Shown here: positions 42,266 through 51,234 of the stretch, in pieces
Numbering within the stretch: position 1 is the stretch's first letter
How the letters are laid out: each line of letters opens with the position of its first letter
IMG/VR virus record: IMGVR_UViG_3300046782_000297
Coordinates: 1-64,000 of that record
DNA length: 64,000 nt
Direction: 5' to 3' (one strand)
From: a virus
Program-made: the position numbers and the translations under genes
Notes under the pieces: model-generated
The model's input: only the letters and a program-made list of their open reading frames with translations
Told to the model about the DNA's origin: nothing
Database searches by the model: none

Positions 42266-43287
42266 TAGATTGCTGCTCCTGGGTAGGCAGTCTGGCTAAT
42301 CGTATTGTACAAAGCGTAGTATTTACCATATAGAGAACTACGCCTAACTCTAAACCAGTTGTCGATAAACTCCCTATCCTGCATCCTCAGTTTCCTATAC
42401 AGAGATTGATAATTAGCCTGGGTCTCACCCATCAGGAACTTCCAATCCGGCCCTTGATTTCTAGGCAATGCTCCTTTATTGGCCTCAGCCCACTCGTAGG
42501 CGTATACTTTGGCTCTGGCAATTACAGCTTCCTCAGTAACCTGTGGAGGCAGTGTGTCAGAATTACTCACAAGGTCTGGGAACTTCCTGATGCCATAAAG
42601 CTGGTAGGCCCGGTTGGTGAGTGGCACACCCCACAGTTCAAAGATAGGAAACCTGTAAGTGGCTGTGTTGTTCGGGTCTGTCCCCGTAATGAAGGGCACC
42701 ACATGAGTGGGAAAATAGTACCAAGTCCTCTGGGGGTCCTGCTCATTCAACCACGCCATGTTCTGGTCAAGTATCAGGTCAGTGAAATTCACCATATCCC
42801 TAACCGACACAAAACTCAGATGATCCTGAAACGGCGCGGGATAGTAGCACTGATATATCTGGTATCCGTTGCCGGTCACTGCCGGTGCATCTGGAAAGCC
42901 CCTATCAAGGGTAAGGATGCTGGCACCATCCCAAGCAGTGATATTACATACTGTGGATATACCAACCCGGAACTGTCTTTGATTGATGGGGTTGAAGGTA
43001 GTCAGTGATGCATTGACAGCAGCAGCCGCAACACCATTGAGGGTGACTAGGTTGGAACCCTGGACAGCCGTGGCCGTGCCGGTATTAACCAGTGGAGGAG
43101 CTATCCAGTTGCTGTCATAGCACTGAAAGGACCAGAGATTCTGTCGCCTCAGGTCGGCCCAGGCCCTATTAACTATTGTTTTGCAATAGCTTATAGCTAT
43201 CTTGGGGACCGTACCGCGTATCTCCCTAACCATGTTAATAAAAGCCACAGTACCCCCAGATGTGGCAAAGGGGTTGGGAAGCCCCAA
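42265..43287 (-). CDS. Head-tail adaptor-like protein, 340 aa
   Basis: Begins VAFINMVREIRGTVPKIAIS then helical WADLRRQNLWSFQCYD, and ends with a long helical tail (DREFIDNWFRVRRSSLYGKY). This resembles the adaptor proteins next to portal/capsid genes in podoviruses, but differs from the 36623 adaptor. One of the two is likely the portal-proximal ring. ATG overlaps the stop of the spike paralog. Confidence 0.65.
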   Translation of the reverse strand: MGLPNPFATSGGTVAFINMVREIRGTVPKIAISYCKTIVNRAWADLRRQNLWSFQCYDSNWIAPPLVNTGTATAVQGSNLVTLNGVAAAAVNASLTTFNPINQRQFRVGISTVCNITAWDGASILTLDRGFPDAPAVTGNGYQIYQCYYPAPFQDHLSFVSVRDMVNFTDLILDQNMAWLNEQDPQRTWYYFPTHVVPFITGTDPNNTATYRFPIFELWGVPLTNRAYQLYGIRKFPDLVSNSDTLPPQVTEEAVIARAKVYAYEWAEANKGALPRNQGPDWKFLMGETQANYQSLYRKLRMQDREFIDNWFRVRRSSLYGKYYALYNTISQTAYPGAAI

Positions 43288-43313
43288 CCCCCTGCCTGTA
43301 AGTGTGCTACGGA

Positions 43314-43496
43314 CTACTTACCAGCGTGCTTGCGGTGTCCACCCTTACGTTCCATCTTCTTGCGTTCTTCCTTCTTCTCTTCTTTCTTACTCTCGTGCTT
43401 GCCACCCATGTGCTCTTTTGCCACAACTGCCTCCTTTAGGAACTTTTTGCCGTGCTCTTTCGCTTCATATCTAGGGGTTTCTTCTGACTCTTTCAT
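43314..43496 (-). CDS. Small highly charged Lys/Glu-rich protein, 60 aa
   Basis: Mixed-charge KESKKEEKKEERKKMERK-type protein ending HRKHAGK. ATG overlaps the stop of the DUF6496-like gene (ATGA). Possibly a disordered packaging or assembly factor; no family recognised. Confidence 0.6.
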   Translation of the reverse strand: MKESEETPRYEAKEHGKKFLKEAVVAKEHMGGKHESKKEEKKEERKKMERKGGHRKHAGK

Positions 43497-43663
43497 GCTC
43501 TCCTACCCGCAGACTTCCTAGGCTCTGACTTGATCCTACCTTCTTTACGAAGATAGGAGAGCAGGATGGCCTTAGCCTGCTTCTTCTTCTTTACTATCGG
43601 GCCACCCTTGCCGCTGTGTAGCGTGCCCTCCTTGAAGTCAGTCATTACCTCGGAGGCTGGCAT
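43493..43663 (-). CDS. DUF6496-like small phage protein, 56 aa
   Basis: MTDFKEGTLHSGKGGPIVKK then KQAKAILLSYLRKEGR matches a widespread small phage family (FK-G-LHSG ... QA-AI). ATGA overlap with the gene at 43314 supports it. Function unknown. Too short for routine calling. Confidence 0.7.
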   Translation of the reverse strand: MPASEVMTDFKEGTLHSGKGGPIVKKKKQAKAILLSYLRKEGRIKSEPRKSAGRRA

Positions 43664-43664
43664 T

Positions 43665-43859
43665 TTAGTAGTCCTTAGTGCTGTCGGGGCAGTAGTCCGG
43701 GTGGTCTACCCGTCTTCCAGTCTCAGGATTGGTGTGGTAGTGGTGACCCACCTCAACCTGGAGGGGCCTGGGATTGTGGGCAATCTCCTTGACATTATTG
43801 CCATCACAGTCAGCCCTAGCTGTGGGAGTGTAAACCGGAATCTGACTCTTCTTGGCCAT
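43665..43859 (-). CDS. Hypothetical protein, 64 aa
   Basis: The true ATG at 43859 abuts a palindrome (43859-43871), with GAGG on its far side, exactly 12 nt from the ATG. The product starts MAKKSQIPVYTPTARADC and contains HHYHTNPETGRRVDHPDYC, with two cysteines and many histidines, so metal binding is possible. No family recognised. Confidence 0.6.
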   Translation of the reverse strand: MAKKSQIPVYTPTARADCDGNNVKEIAHNPRPLQVEVGHHYHTNPETGRRVDHPDYCPDSTKDY

Positions 43860-43874
43860 GTAAACTTTACACCT

Positions 43875-43906
43875 CAAAAAAGGGGGTAGAGTGACAGCCC
43901 TACCCC
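43875..43906 (-). terminator. Rho-independent terminator
   Basis: GGGGTAG (43883-43889) / CTACCCC (43900-43906) with a 10-nt loop, followed on the minus strand by CTTTTTTG. Lies after the 43922 virion gene, separating the capsid block from the adaptor/spike block. Confidence 0.85.
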
Positions 43907-43921
43907 GTAGTGTGCGCTCGC

Positions 43922-44278
43922 CTAGGAGAAAACTGCTTTGAACCTAACGACCTCGCCAGACAAATCAACGGCGGGGGCGACTTCGGCATTGGTTGCTAGC
44001 ACGTACCAGAGGATGTTGACCTTATATACACTCTGATTCTGGGCTGTTGGGGCCGCATCAATCGGAAGATACTGCACACGGCAGTAATAGGTTCCGGAGT
44101 ATGACAGACCCTGGCCGGTGTCCACGAAGTCAAACCCACCTTTACCAAACTGAGCAGCCGTAACTAGCTGACCCCCAGTGGCATAAGATAGGGGACCCGC
44201 TAACTCATAGATCCCTACATCTTTAGTGCCCCAAGCCTGCTGGTAGCCAGGAAGTGAGGCTGCTTGTTGTGCGTTCAC
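43922..44278 (-). CDS. Probable head decoration / virion protein, 118 aa
   Basis: Beta-rich, with YELAGPLSYATGGQLVTAAQ and VNILWYVLATNAEVAPAVD. Typical size for a head-decoration or tail accessory. Located between capsid and adaptor genes. No family recognised. Confidence 0.55.
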   Translation of the reverse strand: MNAQQAASLPGYQQAWGTKDVGIYELAGPLSYATGGQLVTAAQFGKGGFDFVDTGQGLSYSGTYYCRVQYLPIDAAPTAQNQSVYKVNILWYVLATNAEVAPAVDLSGEVVRFKAVFS

Positions 44279-44287
44279 AGATACCTC

Positions 44288-44980
44288 CTAGTTACCAATG
44301 CAGCGGTAGTCGATAACAGTTGTGACAGTATTGGGTCCGGTGAGGGTCATGGCTGTCCCAGAAGTCTTGTTGATGGCAATACCGCCAGCGGCCACAGCCG
44401 CAGTAGTGCCTTCGGGGGTTGCCGTACAGACGTAGCTGGTGCTGGTGGTAAATGGCAACTGAGTTATAGAGGCAATGGATGGGCTAGCAGAACTCAGAGC
44501 CACAGTACCATATGCCTCAATCAGACCCGCAGCACCAACACCCGTATTGGCGCAAGTTGCTGTAGTTCCACAACTTTGATTCACCTTAACCAAATATGCT
44601 GTAGACGCCTGCTGGGGTCCGGCAATTCGAGTAATGGCAGATCCAGAAGTCTCCACATAAGCCATCAGGGTATTGCCTGATGCCATAGCTGTGACTGGGT
44701 TGGTAGTAATGGCCACAGTTCCAGAAGAATTGGCATAGACAAAGTTGCAACCCGCATAAGACGGCGAGGAGCAATCAGACTTAGATGTGGTAACTGAGCC
44801 GGTCCCCGCTGTAATGGTGACCGCATGGCCACCATTAAGAACAGTCCCTGCCGTCCATTTCACCACGGTAGCAGTGGACTGAGCCACATTGGGTAGTCTC
44901 AGGTTGGTCTGAGCCAGTGCCGTGCCTTGCAAGATGAGGCAGAAGACAACAGCCAAAGACGCAATGTAAAGTTTACGCAT
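44288..44980 (-). CDS. Signal-peptide beta-rich protein, 230 aa
   Basis: ATG 44980 is immediately followed by a palindrome (44965-44977, last base G), so codons 2-5 are Arg-Lys-Leu-Tyr. Residues 1-24 (MRKLYIASLAVVFCLILQGT) form a signal peptide with AQ cleavage. The mature part is Thr/Ser/Ala-rich beta sheet with several cysteines (CSSPSYAGCNF, CGTTATCANTG). Exported, role unknown. Confidence 0.72.
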   Translation of the reverse strand: MRKLYIASLAVVFCLILQGTALAQTNLRLPNVAQSTATVVKWTAGTVLNGGHAVTITAGTGSVTTSKSDCSSPSYAGCNFVYANSSGTVAITTNPVTAMASGNTLMAYVETSGSAITRIAGPQQASTAYLVKVNQSCGTTATCANTGVGAAGLIEAYGTVALSSASPSIASITQLPFTTSTSYVCTATPEGTTAAVAAGGIAINKTSGTAMTLTGPNTVTTVIDYRCIGN

Positions 44981-44994
44981 GTTCAAATTCCTCT

Positions 44995-45207
44995 CTACCT
45001 TCGATGATAGGCTTTGGGGTATCTGTTCCGGCAGTATTCAATCCCGTAAACTGATTCCACCAGCTTGCGCTGCTCTGGATTCACACGGAGATTTTCTTCT
45101 GCCATCCTACGGCCTCTTTCAGCCGCCTCATCCCACCCAGTCAGCAGCCCCCTGTCTTGAAACAAGCGGGCTGCATTCTCGTGGGGCTGTAAATCCTGCT
45201 GGTTCAT
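44995..45207 (-). CDS. Hypothetical protein, 70 aa
   Basis: Helical charged protein with HENAARLFQDRGLLTGWDEA and a C-terminal arginine run. ATG 45207 follows AGG. It lies in the capsid cluster; a structural or assembly role is a guess. Confidence 0.6.
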   Translation of the reverse strand: MNQQDLQPHENAARLFQDRGLLTGWDEAAERGRRMAEENLRVNPEQRKLVESVYGIEYCRNRYPKAYHRR

Positions 45208-45214
45208 AACCAAC

Positions 45215-45892
45215 CTAGAAACGGACCCTCTTCATATCAATATCAATGACAGAGGCCGTGGCGTTGGCCGGGGCCGTTTCAGCCAAGCCCAAAAACGCTC
45301 CCTGCATGTTCTGGACATCATCGAATGTAGGGTTCGCAACATTACCAGCGAACACATCCAGAGTCCCGACATCAGCACCGGCACCAGCACCAGCCGCGTA
45401 AACACCGCAACCAGCAGCCGGGGTAACTCCGGTCAGCACTGCCCTGAACAGAGCTTTGACCTTGCCAGCCGTCTGCATCCACCAGGAGTTACCGGAAACC
45501 AGCGTGTTGATAGACACGCCAGCCCAGTAGTTGGCTCCCATAGCACCAGACTCATCAGGTGTGGTGGTGTAGCTGTCATCTGTAGAGGCAATCCGCCAGA
45601 ACAGAAGACGGTTAATAGTTGGGGTGGCTGTGGCAGTCAGGAAGGTGGTCATATACTGATACAGACCCCCATACAGAGTGCCAACAGATGTCTTAGACAT
45701 GGCCAGTGCATCAGCCATGCCCAAAACCAGACGATCACCGGGGATATCCTGAATGCCCTGTGTCGCCCCCACTGAAGCAGGTACGGTGGTCAGGGCACCC
45801 TGGATAACAGAGTCCCCAGAGCCACCGTTAAGGTAGAAGCCGCCCGCAGCAGCACTTAACTGTTGCGGCTGTTTTGTCCAATTTGAAGGCAT
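45215..45892 (-). CDS. Virion protein next to the major capsid, 225 aa
   Basis: Beta-rich, with GGFYLNGGSGDSVIQGALTT, GDRLVLGMADALAMSK and a C-terminal acidic end VIDIDMKRVRF. Position directly after the capsid gene fits a decoration or minor-capsid role. GGAGG and a palindrome copy precede the ATG. Confidence 0.65.
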   Translation of the reverse strand: MPSNWTKQPQQLSAAAGGFYLNGGSGDSVIQGALTTVPASVGATQGIQDIPGDRLVLGMADALAMSKTSVGTLYGGLYQYMTTFLTATATPTINRLLFWRIASTDDSYTTTPDESGAMGANYWAGVSINTLVSGNSWWMQTAGKVKALFRAVLTGVTPAAGCGVYAAGAGAGADVGTLDVFAGNVANPTFDDVQNMQGAFLGLAETAPANATASVIDIDMKRVRF

Positions 45893-45930
45893 ATCGTGTA
45901 ATCCTCCGGTGTAAAGTTTACGCTTCCGCC

Positions 45931-47073
45931 TTAGAAGCCTATCCCGTAAAACTGCTTGTTGTTGCGCGGGGTGGGGGTATAGAAGTTAATACCCTCTTTC
46001 AGGAACATCACAACCAAGTCCGGGTTGTTCTGGGACCTGATCGGGGGCGTAAAGGCAAAGTTGTACTCTGCCGCAGCAGCTTGGCGAACCTTCCAGCCCT
46101 TCAGGCGGAACAGGAACAGCACTTCACCAACGTGAATGGTGGTAGCTGCCGGGAGATTGGACAGACTGGACGGGGCAGCCGCCGATGTGAAATTGGCAGG
46201 CTGAATAGCCGTAGTCTGGGACAACCCAGAGGGCAAAATCTGGCCATACTTGGTAGACGGGCAGAGTTTGTCCACATAGATGTAGGCATCCAGAATCTTG
46301 AGACCGGCCACGCCGATGCTCATGTCTGTCTCAATCGTGAATCTTTGCTTGGTCTCCTGGCGCTCTGCCAGATAAGCCCAAGCGGCTTTGTTGGTGCTAC
46401 CGCTATCAGGCGGTTCAACACAGTCCAGATAGCCTTCCAGAACTGTCTTGTAGCTGATCTGGCCAGTATTCCCAGCCTGATCGCCGCACCAGAACGGGAT
46501 GGAATTGAGGGCCACACCCACCGCGCCGTTACGGGCCTGTCCGCCATAATTGGCAAACACATTGCCGTCCCAGCTATTGGTGACTCCATCATTCAGCGCC
46601 TCTGAAGCACCGTTGATGAAGAACTGCCGGTTATCCACCACGGCAGTACCAGACTGAGGTTGGCCGTGCCGGTAGAAGTCAATGCCCAAATCGGTGTTGA
46701 GTGCCTGGACCGCATTGGTCATGTACAGGTCAGACAACTTGATGCGGCCAGCAGGCCCAGCATTGATAACATCAGTCTGCCAAAGGTTCAAGGGTACAGT
46801 TTCAATGTACTCCTTGGGCGCGAAGGCAGTTGCCGCCAGAATCTGAGTCTGCATGATGTTGACATCAGCACCGGGCTGATGGGCACCACCTGAGACACGG
46901 TTAAACTGGAAGGGTTCCTGCATAACCGTCCCACCCAGGTACTCATCCAGCACGCCCGAAGCACGCATTTTCCGCTGAATGCCTGGATCTACAAAGAAGT
47001 TGTCATAAACTACATCTTCCCTAAGATCCGCAATCGTTGCGGCTGATATTTGGTCATAGATTGGATCGGCCAC
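45931..47073 (-). CDS. Major capsid protein
   Basis: 380 aa, GTG start with GGAGG upstream. The N-terminal arm MADPIYDQISAATIADLR is followed by a helical P/A-domain-like fold (GTVMQEPFQFNRVSGG), an insertion, and a C-terminal beta end. Upstream scaffold, downstream decoration candidate and portal order support the capsid call. Palindrome at 47087-47099 upstream. A small gene by the terminase carries a copy of its N-terminal arm. Confidence 0.85.
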   Translation of the reverse strand: MADPIYDQISAATIADLREDVVYDNFFVDPGIQRKMRASGVLDEYLGGTVMQEPFQFNRVSGGAHQPGADVNIMQTQILAATAFAPKEYIETVPLNLWQTDVINAGPAGRIKLSDLYMTNAVQALNTDLGIDFYRHGQPQSGTAVVDNRQFFINGASEALNDGVTNSWDGNVFANYGGQARNGAVGVALNSIPFWCGDQAGNTGQISYKTVLEGYLDCVEPPDSGSTNKAAWAYLAERQETKQRFTIETDMSIGVAGLKILDAYIYVDKLCPSTKYGQILPSGLSQTTAIQPANFTSAAAPSSLSNLPAATTIHVGEVLFLFRLKGWKVRQAAAAEYNFAFTPPIRSQNNPDLVVMFLKEGINFYTPTPRNNKQFYGIGF

Positions 47074-47094
47074 GGCTACCCTCCAGTGTAAAGT

Positions 47095-47931
47095 TTACGA
47101 AGGAATCAAGTCCCCACGTTTGGCTGCCGCTTGCACAGCCCGTTCAATTCGGCCCCGAGAAATTTCATTCTCGTTCTTCTCCCAGGGCTGCTTGCCAGCA
47201 TCAGCCTTCTTGCGCTCAACGAAGGGGTTGCTGGAAGGCCTGAGAGTTTGCAGGTTGGGGTTGGAACCCCCATACTGCACCATCAGTTCCTGTTCCCGCT
47301 TGGATACCGCGTCAGAAATCTCTTTCTGGCGGGCAGCTTTATCCAACTCATCCCGTTTGGCGGTAAAGTTGAACTTGCTTTCCACATACTGCCGGACACT
47401 CTGTTTTGCCGCCTTGGCCTCAGTCCGCATCTGCTTCAGATTCAGGCGCTGGCCAGGATAGAGTTGCATGAAATCCGACACCAAATCCTGGGCGTCCGCA
47501 ATCGCATCCCCTGTGGATTCAAAGGCTTTGGTGAAGACATCTGCCGGGACATAGCGAGGATCAATCCGCTCTTGCCGGTCTCGTTCCTCGGCAGCCTTGC
47601 GGGCAACCTCAGCTTCCTCAGCAGCAATCTGGGCCTCAGTCTTGCCACCGGCCCTGGCAGCCGCAGCACGCTTGAGAGCTTCAGTACGGGCTTTCTCAGC
47701 CGCAGCTTCCGCCTTGGCTTCATCCCGCTCTCTCAGCAATTTGGCATGCTCAGGAGTGATCTCATTTGTGAACCACTTGTCATAAGCGTCCAGGTCGGTC
47801 AGGGCCTTTTCACCATTGCTCAGTTCTGCTTCAAGATCGGCCCGAAACTTGGCATTGGACAGGAGAGGTTTCAGGTCTGTCATCTCCTGCTCTGTGTACC
47901 CTTTACTTTTCATCAATGCTTCTAATGTCAT
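47095..47931 (-). CDS. Scaffolding protein candidate
   Basis: 278 aa, acidic and Glu/Ala/Lys-rich with extended coiled coil (about 60-120, REDEAKAEAAAEKARTEALK-like) and a Lys-rich C-terminus (WEKNENEISRGRIE). Directly upstream of the capsid gene, typical of scaffolds. The stop is inside a palindrome copy. Confidence 0.75.
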   Translation of the reverse strand: MTLEALMKSKGYTEQEMTDLKPLLSNAKFRADLEAELSNGEKALTDLDAYDKWFTNEITPEHAKLLRERDEAKAEAAAEKARTEALKRAAAARAGGKTEAQIAAEEAEVARKAAEERDRQERIDPRYVPADVFTKAFESTGDAIADAQDLVSDFMQLYPGQRLNLKQMRTEAKAAKQSVRQYVESKFNFTAKRDELDKAARQKEISDAVSKREQELMVQYGGSNPNLQTLRPSSNPFVERKKADAGKQPWEKNENEISRGRIERAVQAAAKRGDLIPS

Positions 47932-47943
47932 GATGTTTGTCTC

Positions 47944-48258
47944 CTATTGGGGTGGTGCTGCTGGTTGCGCTGGGGGCTGTACCGTCATTATTTTCATCTG
48001 AAGTTGCTGTACGGCATTGTTAATAGTCTGCACTTCAGGGGTGGCGTTGGGATACTTCTGAGCAATTCTCCTAGCAGCAGCCACAATTGCCAGGATGTTA
48101 CTTGCATCCTCCATTGCCCCAGGGTCCTTCTCAGGAGGTGCTGGTGAGGCATCTGCACTGGGATTCCCAGGTGTAGGTTGCTGTTCTCCGGTTGTAAAAG
48201 AGCCGGGATCACCACCGCCTGGGGGACCTTGTAATCTTGGGGGAGGAGTGAGAGGCAC
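47944..48258 (-). CDS. Conserved small phage protein, 104 aa
   Basis: Disordered Pro/Gly/Ser-rich first half, then a helical domain SNILAIVAAARRIAQKYPNA and EVQTINNAVQQLQMKIM. A recognised type of small phage protein next to scaffold genes in podo-type genomes, function unknown. Confidence 0.65.
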   Translation of the reverse strand: MPLTPPPRLQGPPGGGDPGSFTTGEQQPTPGNPSADASPAPPEKDPGAMEDASNILAIVAAARRIAQKYPNATPEVQTINNAVQQLQMKIMTVQPPAQPAAPPQ

Positions 48259-48269
48259 AAGTGTAAACT

Positions 48270-48428
48270 TTACGCTTTCCCGCCGGACATTTTGCCGGGA
48301 TTCTTTTTCATGCTGCCAACGATCTTAGGCTTGGACTTTCCACTGCCTATGCCGCCCATATCCGATTTCAGCTTAAGACCATGATCCTTTTTGCCGCCGA
48401 TCTTGGGAACCACTGGAAGATGAGCCAT
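48270..48428 (-). CDS. Small basic protein, 52 aa
   Basis: MAHLPVVPKIGGKKDHGLKL then GSGKSKPKIVGSMKKNPG, rich in Lys/Gly. AAGGAG upstream. The stop codon falls inside a palindrome copy (48262-48274). Function unknown. Confidence 0.6.
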   Translation of the reverse strand: MAHLPVVPKIGGKKDHGLKLKSDMGGIGSGKSKPKIVGSMKKNPGKMSGGKA

Positions 48429-48442
48429 CTAAAACTCCTTTG

Positions 48443-48482
48443 AAAAGCAAAAAGCCCCAAACTCCCTACTGGAAGCTGGGGC
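48443..48482 (-). terminator. Rho-independent terminator
   Basis: Stem GCCCCA GCTTCC / GGGAGT TTGGGGC with AGTA loop and two G-U pairs, followed on the minus strand by TTTTTGCTTTT. Separates the portal/TerL block from the scaffold/capsid block. Confidence 0.85.
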
Positions 48483-48533
48483 CGATTGGTAGGGCCTAAG
48501 CCCTCAACTCGGATACCTCAACAAGATACTAAG

Positions 48534-48794
48534 CTAGATATTGCGTTTATATCCTGTCAAGGATAATTTTCGTTCAGCACGCCTACCACGCTTGGTTCTA
48601 TGTAACTTCTTTGGAATCAGTAACTTAGGGCATCTTTGGCAGGTCTTACTAGACTGGGCGGGTTCAGGATGAGTGACTACCTGTAGAGCAAAGGTGACTC
48701 CACATAAGGCCATACTCTGGCCTTCTTTAAAGTAGTGGTCTATACGCCCGTAACTAGCAGGGACGGTGATCCATCCTGGCTCTCGCTGGAACAT
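48534..48794 (-). CDS. Zinc-binding small protein, 86 aa
   Basis: Reads IDHYFKEGQSMALCGV, then HPEPAQSSKTCQRCPK, giving His, Cys and CxxC for a zinc site, and a very basic C-terminus (RTKRGRRAERKLSLTGYKR). Overlaps the next gene by 55 nt. Function unknown. Confidence 0.55.
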   Translation of the reverse strand: MFQREPGWITVPASYGRIDHYFKEGQSMALCGVTFALQVVTHPEPAQSSKTCQRCPKLLIPKKLHRTKRGRRAERKLSLTGYKRNI

Positions 48795-49009
48795 TTTGAT
48801 GTCTCCGTGACCTTGATACTACTGACATTTCCACTACCATTACAGTTAAGTTCTATCCGGCCTATAAAGCCCTTTTTGATTATGCCATGCAACGTCAAAA
48901 CCATCTGGGCCAGCGCGTCCTTGCCATCCTGTCTCTTACAGACAAGTTCAAACACTCTCTCCCTGGTAAGTCTATCGGATACTGGCTGTACTGTAGCTTC
49001 AGTCGGCAA
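48740..49009 (-). CDS. Hypothetical protein, 89 aa
   Basis: TTG start with GAGGG upstream. Sequence LTRERVFELVCKRQDGKDAL is helical, then strands through GRIELNCNGSGNVSSIKVTE. A palindrome (49022-49034) is just upstream. Possible structural or assembly protein; family unknown. Confidence 0.5.
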   Translation of the reverse strand: MPTEATVQPVSDRLTRERVFELVCKRQDGKDALAQMVLTLHGIIKKGFIGRIELNCNGSGNVSSIKVTETSKCSSESQDGSPSLLVTGV

Positions 49010-49114
49010 AATAGTCCCTCTTGTAAACTTTACATACTACGAAGTCAAACAAACACACGGCTACAATGGGTAGATTGGACAGGAGCACTGCTATAGTTTC
49101 CCACTCAACAAGCA

Positions 49115-51214
49115 TCAGCTACCTGTCTGGCTAACAGCACTCCTAGTTCCGCCATCCTTCTGGACTAGTTGGGGGGCCTGTTGGCCTACTGGGGGCCGTC
49201 CTTCCTGGTCGCCACCCTGCAACTTCTTCAGTGTCTCAACCATATTGGGTGTAGGATTGACCCCGGCCTGCATGAGAGCATCCACCATTTGCTTTAATTT
49301 GAGGGCTTCAATGGCGGCATCCCTTTGCTCTGCCATGTACCTTTCGTACTCAGTCGGTGCATCCGGCCCGCCAAAATCAGTAATGTTCCAAGCCCCAGCA
49401 ATAGTCTTAGAACTGATCGGCACACCCGCTTTTCTGAGTTGGATGTATCCCAACTTAACTGCCATCTGGGTAATCTCATGGGCAGTGTGGGGAGCAATGA
49501 CGTACTTGAGGTTTTCGGCAAACCATCTGGCCCGCTGTTGGAGACTGTATTTGCTGGCTGGAGCCTCACCCCGCTTGATAGGGTCTGGAACCTCATGGGG
49601 CATGTGGGAGGGTATCAGTTTCTCCGGGTCAAAATCGTAAGTCATCTTACTGATTTTATCAGCACCCACATATGTCATTAACTCCCTGACATCATAATAC
49701 TGGGGGATGATGTACCGGACCTGATTGCCGATGATAGAAAGAGTCTGCTCAATACTCCGGGTGATATCGCTGACTATTGGTCCTGAGGCTTCCAGTAACT
49801 TCTCCATTGCCGTCTCAGAATTGACCAAACCCTGTGCTCTGGCCATAGCCGCCACGTCATTGACTCCCATCTGGTAGTCCATAGTGGCCTCCAGATGCTG
49901 GATAGCCGTGAATATTTCCGGCTGGACTCGTAACACTTCGGGGGGTACAACACTAGTGAAGGGCTGAGTAACTACGGAGCCATCATAACCCACACGGCCA
50001 CGGGGCTGCATCGGATCATACTCCATAGCCTCCTTAGTGGTAGTCGAGTTAATGTCATACGCCAGGGACATATCCATCTGTGCCCTATTCTTATCCATAG
50101 TCCCCCGCTCAAGCTCATTGAGGGACATCTGAATCTCATAGCCGTCTCTAACAAGTGAGTATCCAGCCGGATCGAAGGCCCAGCTATCCAAGCATAAGGG
50201 TGTTAATGGGAGTTCTCCATGCCAGTCAAAGGCTGGTCCATCGTACATTACACACTGTTCGGAGGATATCATCAGGCGACGGTAGGGGTAGACTCTGGCA
50301 TCATTCTCATCGGCTCTCTTGCCGTGGGGCATTTCAGCGCCCACTGGGTAGACTAGATAGGACCAGGAATTTAGGGGTTTGCGGCTACCCCTCTCCCCAT
50401 AAAAATCACCCATCTCAAGAGGGTCATCTCCCTCATGTATAGATAGGTCTTGTATCCAAGTTTTGCGGATTGGCACATAACAATCCGCCATAGTGTTATC
50501 CCCACCGGATGGCTTAAGCCAACTGCCAAACATCCTCTGGAGCAGATTGCCTCTGGCTGCCGTCCTAATCTCAGTGGCATACCACACTCTGGAGGTTGTT
50601 GGGTTCAGTCTATTCTGGAATTTTGGGTAGAGACCATGCGCCATGTAAATGGGCATTTCGTCAAGCAGGCTTACTGCATACGCCTTTTGGTAATCCCCAC
50701 TTGAAGGTAACTGGCTGGGCAGGATTGAAGGTTGGCCGTAAGCATCCAGAAATAGTGACCCACGGCCCCGGCCTGCTTGTGCCCTCCTATATCCAGTATG
50801 TAGCCACCCTGTATTGGTAGCTGCCGCCCAGTCAAAAGCACTCTTCAAGGACCTGTCCAGAAATTGCTCCTGATAAATTGCCGTAACTGCCTGATTCATC
50901 ATCATGGCATTTTCGGCAAACATGGGATTGTTGGAGGAGAACCCTGCCAGAGGCCGGATATTAGTTACAGCCCCTCTAACCTGACGGAGGTTCCTTTTTA
51001 GACGGGCAGTGGATATAGTTGAGCGATATGATGGAATTTTAGATAGGTCTACCCGTCCAGCAATGATCTCGAACGCCTTGTGATGGTCACTCCACCCTCT
51101 CTGCGTCTTATTCCAGGCCATCCCATCTTCACAGTGCTCATTCAGCCAGCCTAGCTTGTAGTTCTCACTGACTTCTCTAGGTGGAACTTGCCATTCCCGC
51201 CAGGACTTAGCCAT
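49115..51214 (-). CDS. Portal protein
   Basis: 699 aa with podoviral portal features: ISTARLKRNLRQVRGAVTNI, a central beta domain, then LEATMDYQMGVNDVAAMARA and a long C-terminal helical and low-complexity part. AGGAG precedes the ATG, and a palindrome copy lies further upstream (51227-51239). Placement next to TerL and scaffold is canonical. Confidence 0.85.
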   Translation of the reverse strand: MAKSWREWQVPPREVSENYKLGWLNEHCEDGMAWNKTQRGWSDHHKAFEIIAGRVDLSKIPSYRSTISTARLKRNLRQVRGAVTNIRPLAGFSSNNPMFAENAMMMNQAVTAIYQEQFLDRSLKSAFDWAAATNTGWLHTGYRRAQAGRGRGSLFLDAYGQPSILPSQLPSSGDYQKAYAVSLLDEMPIYMAHGLYPKFQNRLNPTTSRVWYATEIRTAARGNLLQRMFGSWLKPSGGDNTMADCYVPIRKTWIQDLSIHEGDDPLEMGDFYGERGSRKPLNSWSYLVYPVGAEMPHGKRADENDARVYPYRRLMISSEQCVMYDGPAFDWHGELPLTPLCLDSWAFDPAGYSLVRDGYEIQMSLNELERGTMDKNRAQMDMSLAYDINSTTTKEAMEYDPMQPRGRVGYDGSVVTQPFTSVVPPEVLRVQPEIFTAIQHLEATMDYQMGVNDVAAMARAQGLVNSETAMEKLLEASGPIVSDITRSIEQTLSIIGNQVRYIIPQYYDVRELMTYVGADKISKMTYDFDPEKLIPSHMPHEVPDPIKRGEAPASKYSLQQRARWFAENLKYVIAPHTAHEITQMAVKLGYIQLRKAGVPISSKTIAGAWNITDFGGPDAPTEYERYMAEQRDAAIEALKLKQMVDALMQAGVNPTPNMVETLKKLQGGDQEGRPPVGQQAPQLVQKDGGTRSAVSQTGS

Positions 51215-51234
51215 AGAATACTCCTGTGTAAAGT

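Noticed and set aside
43202-43521. Plus-strand frames over 43.2-43.5 kb
   Set aside because: Antisense to two coupled small genes with ATGA overlap.
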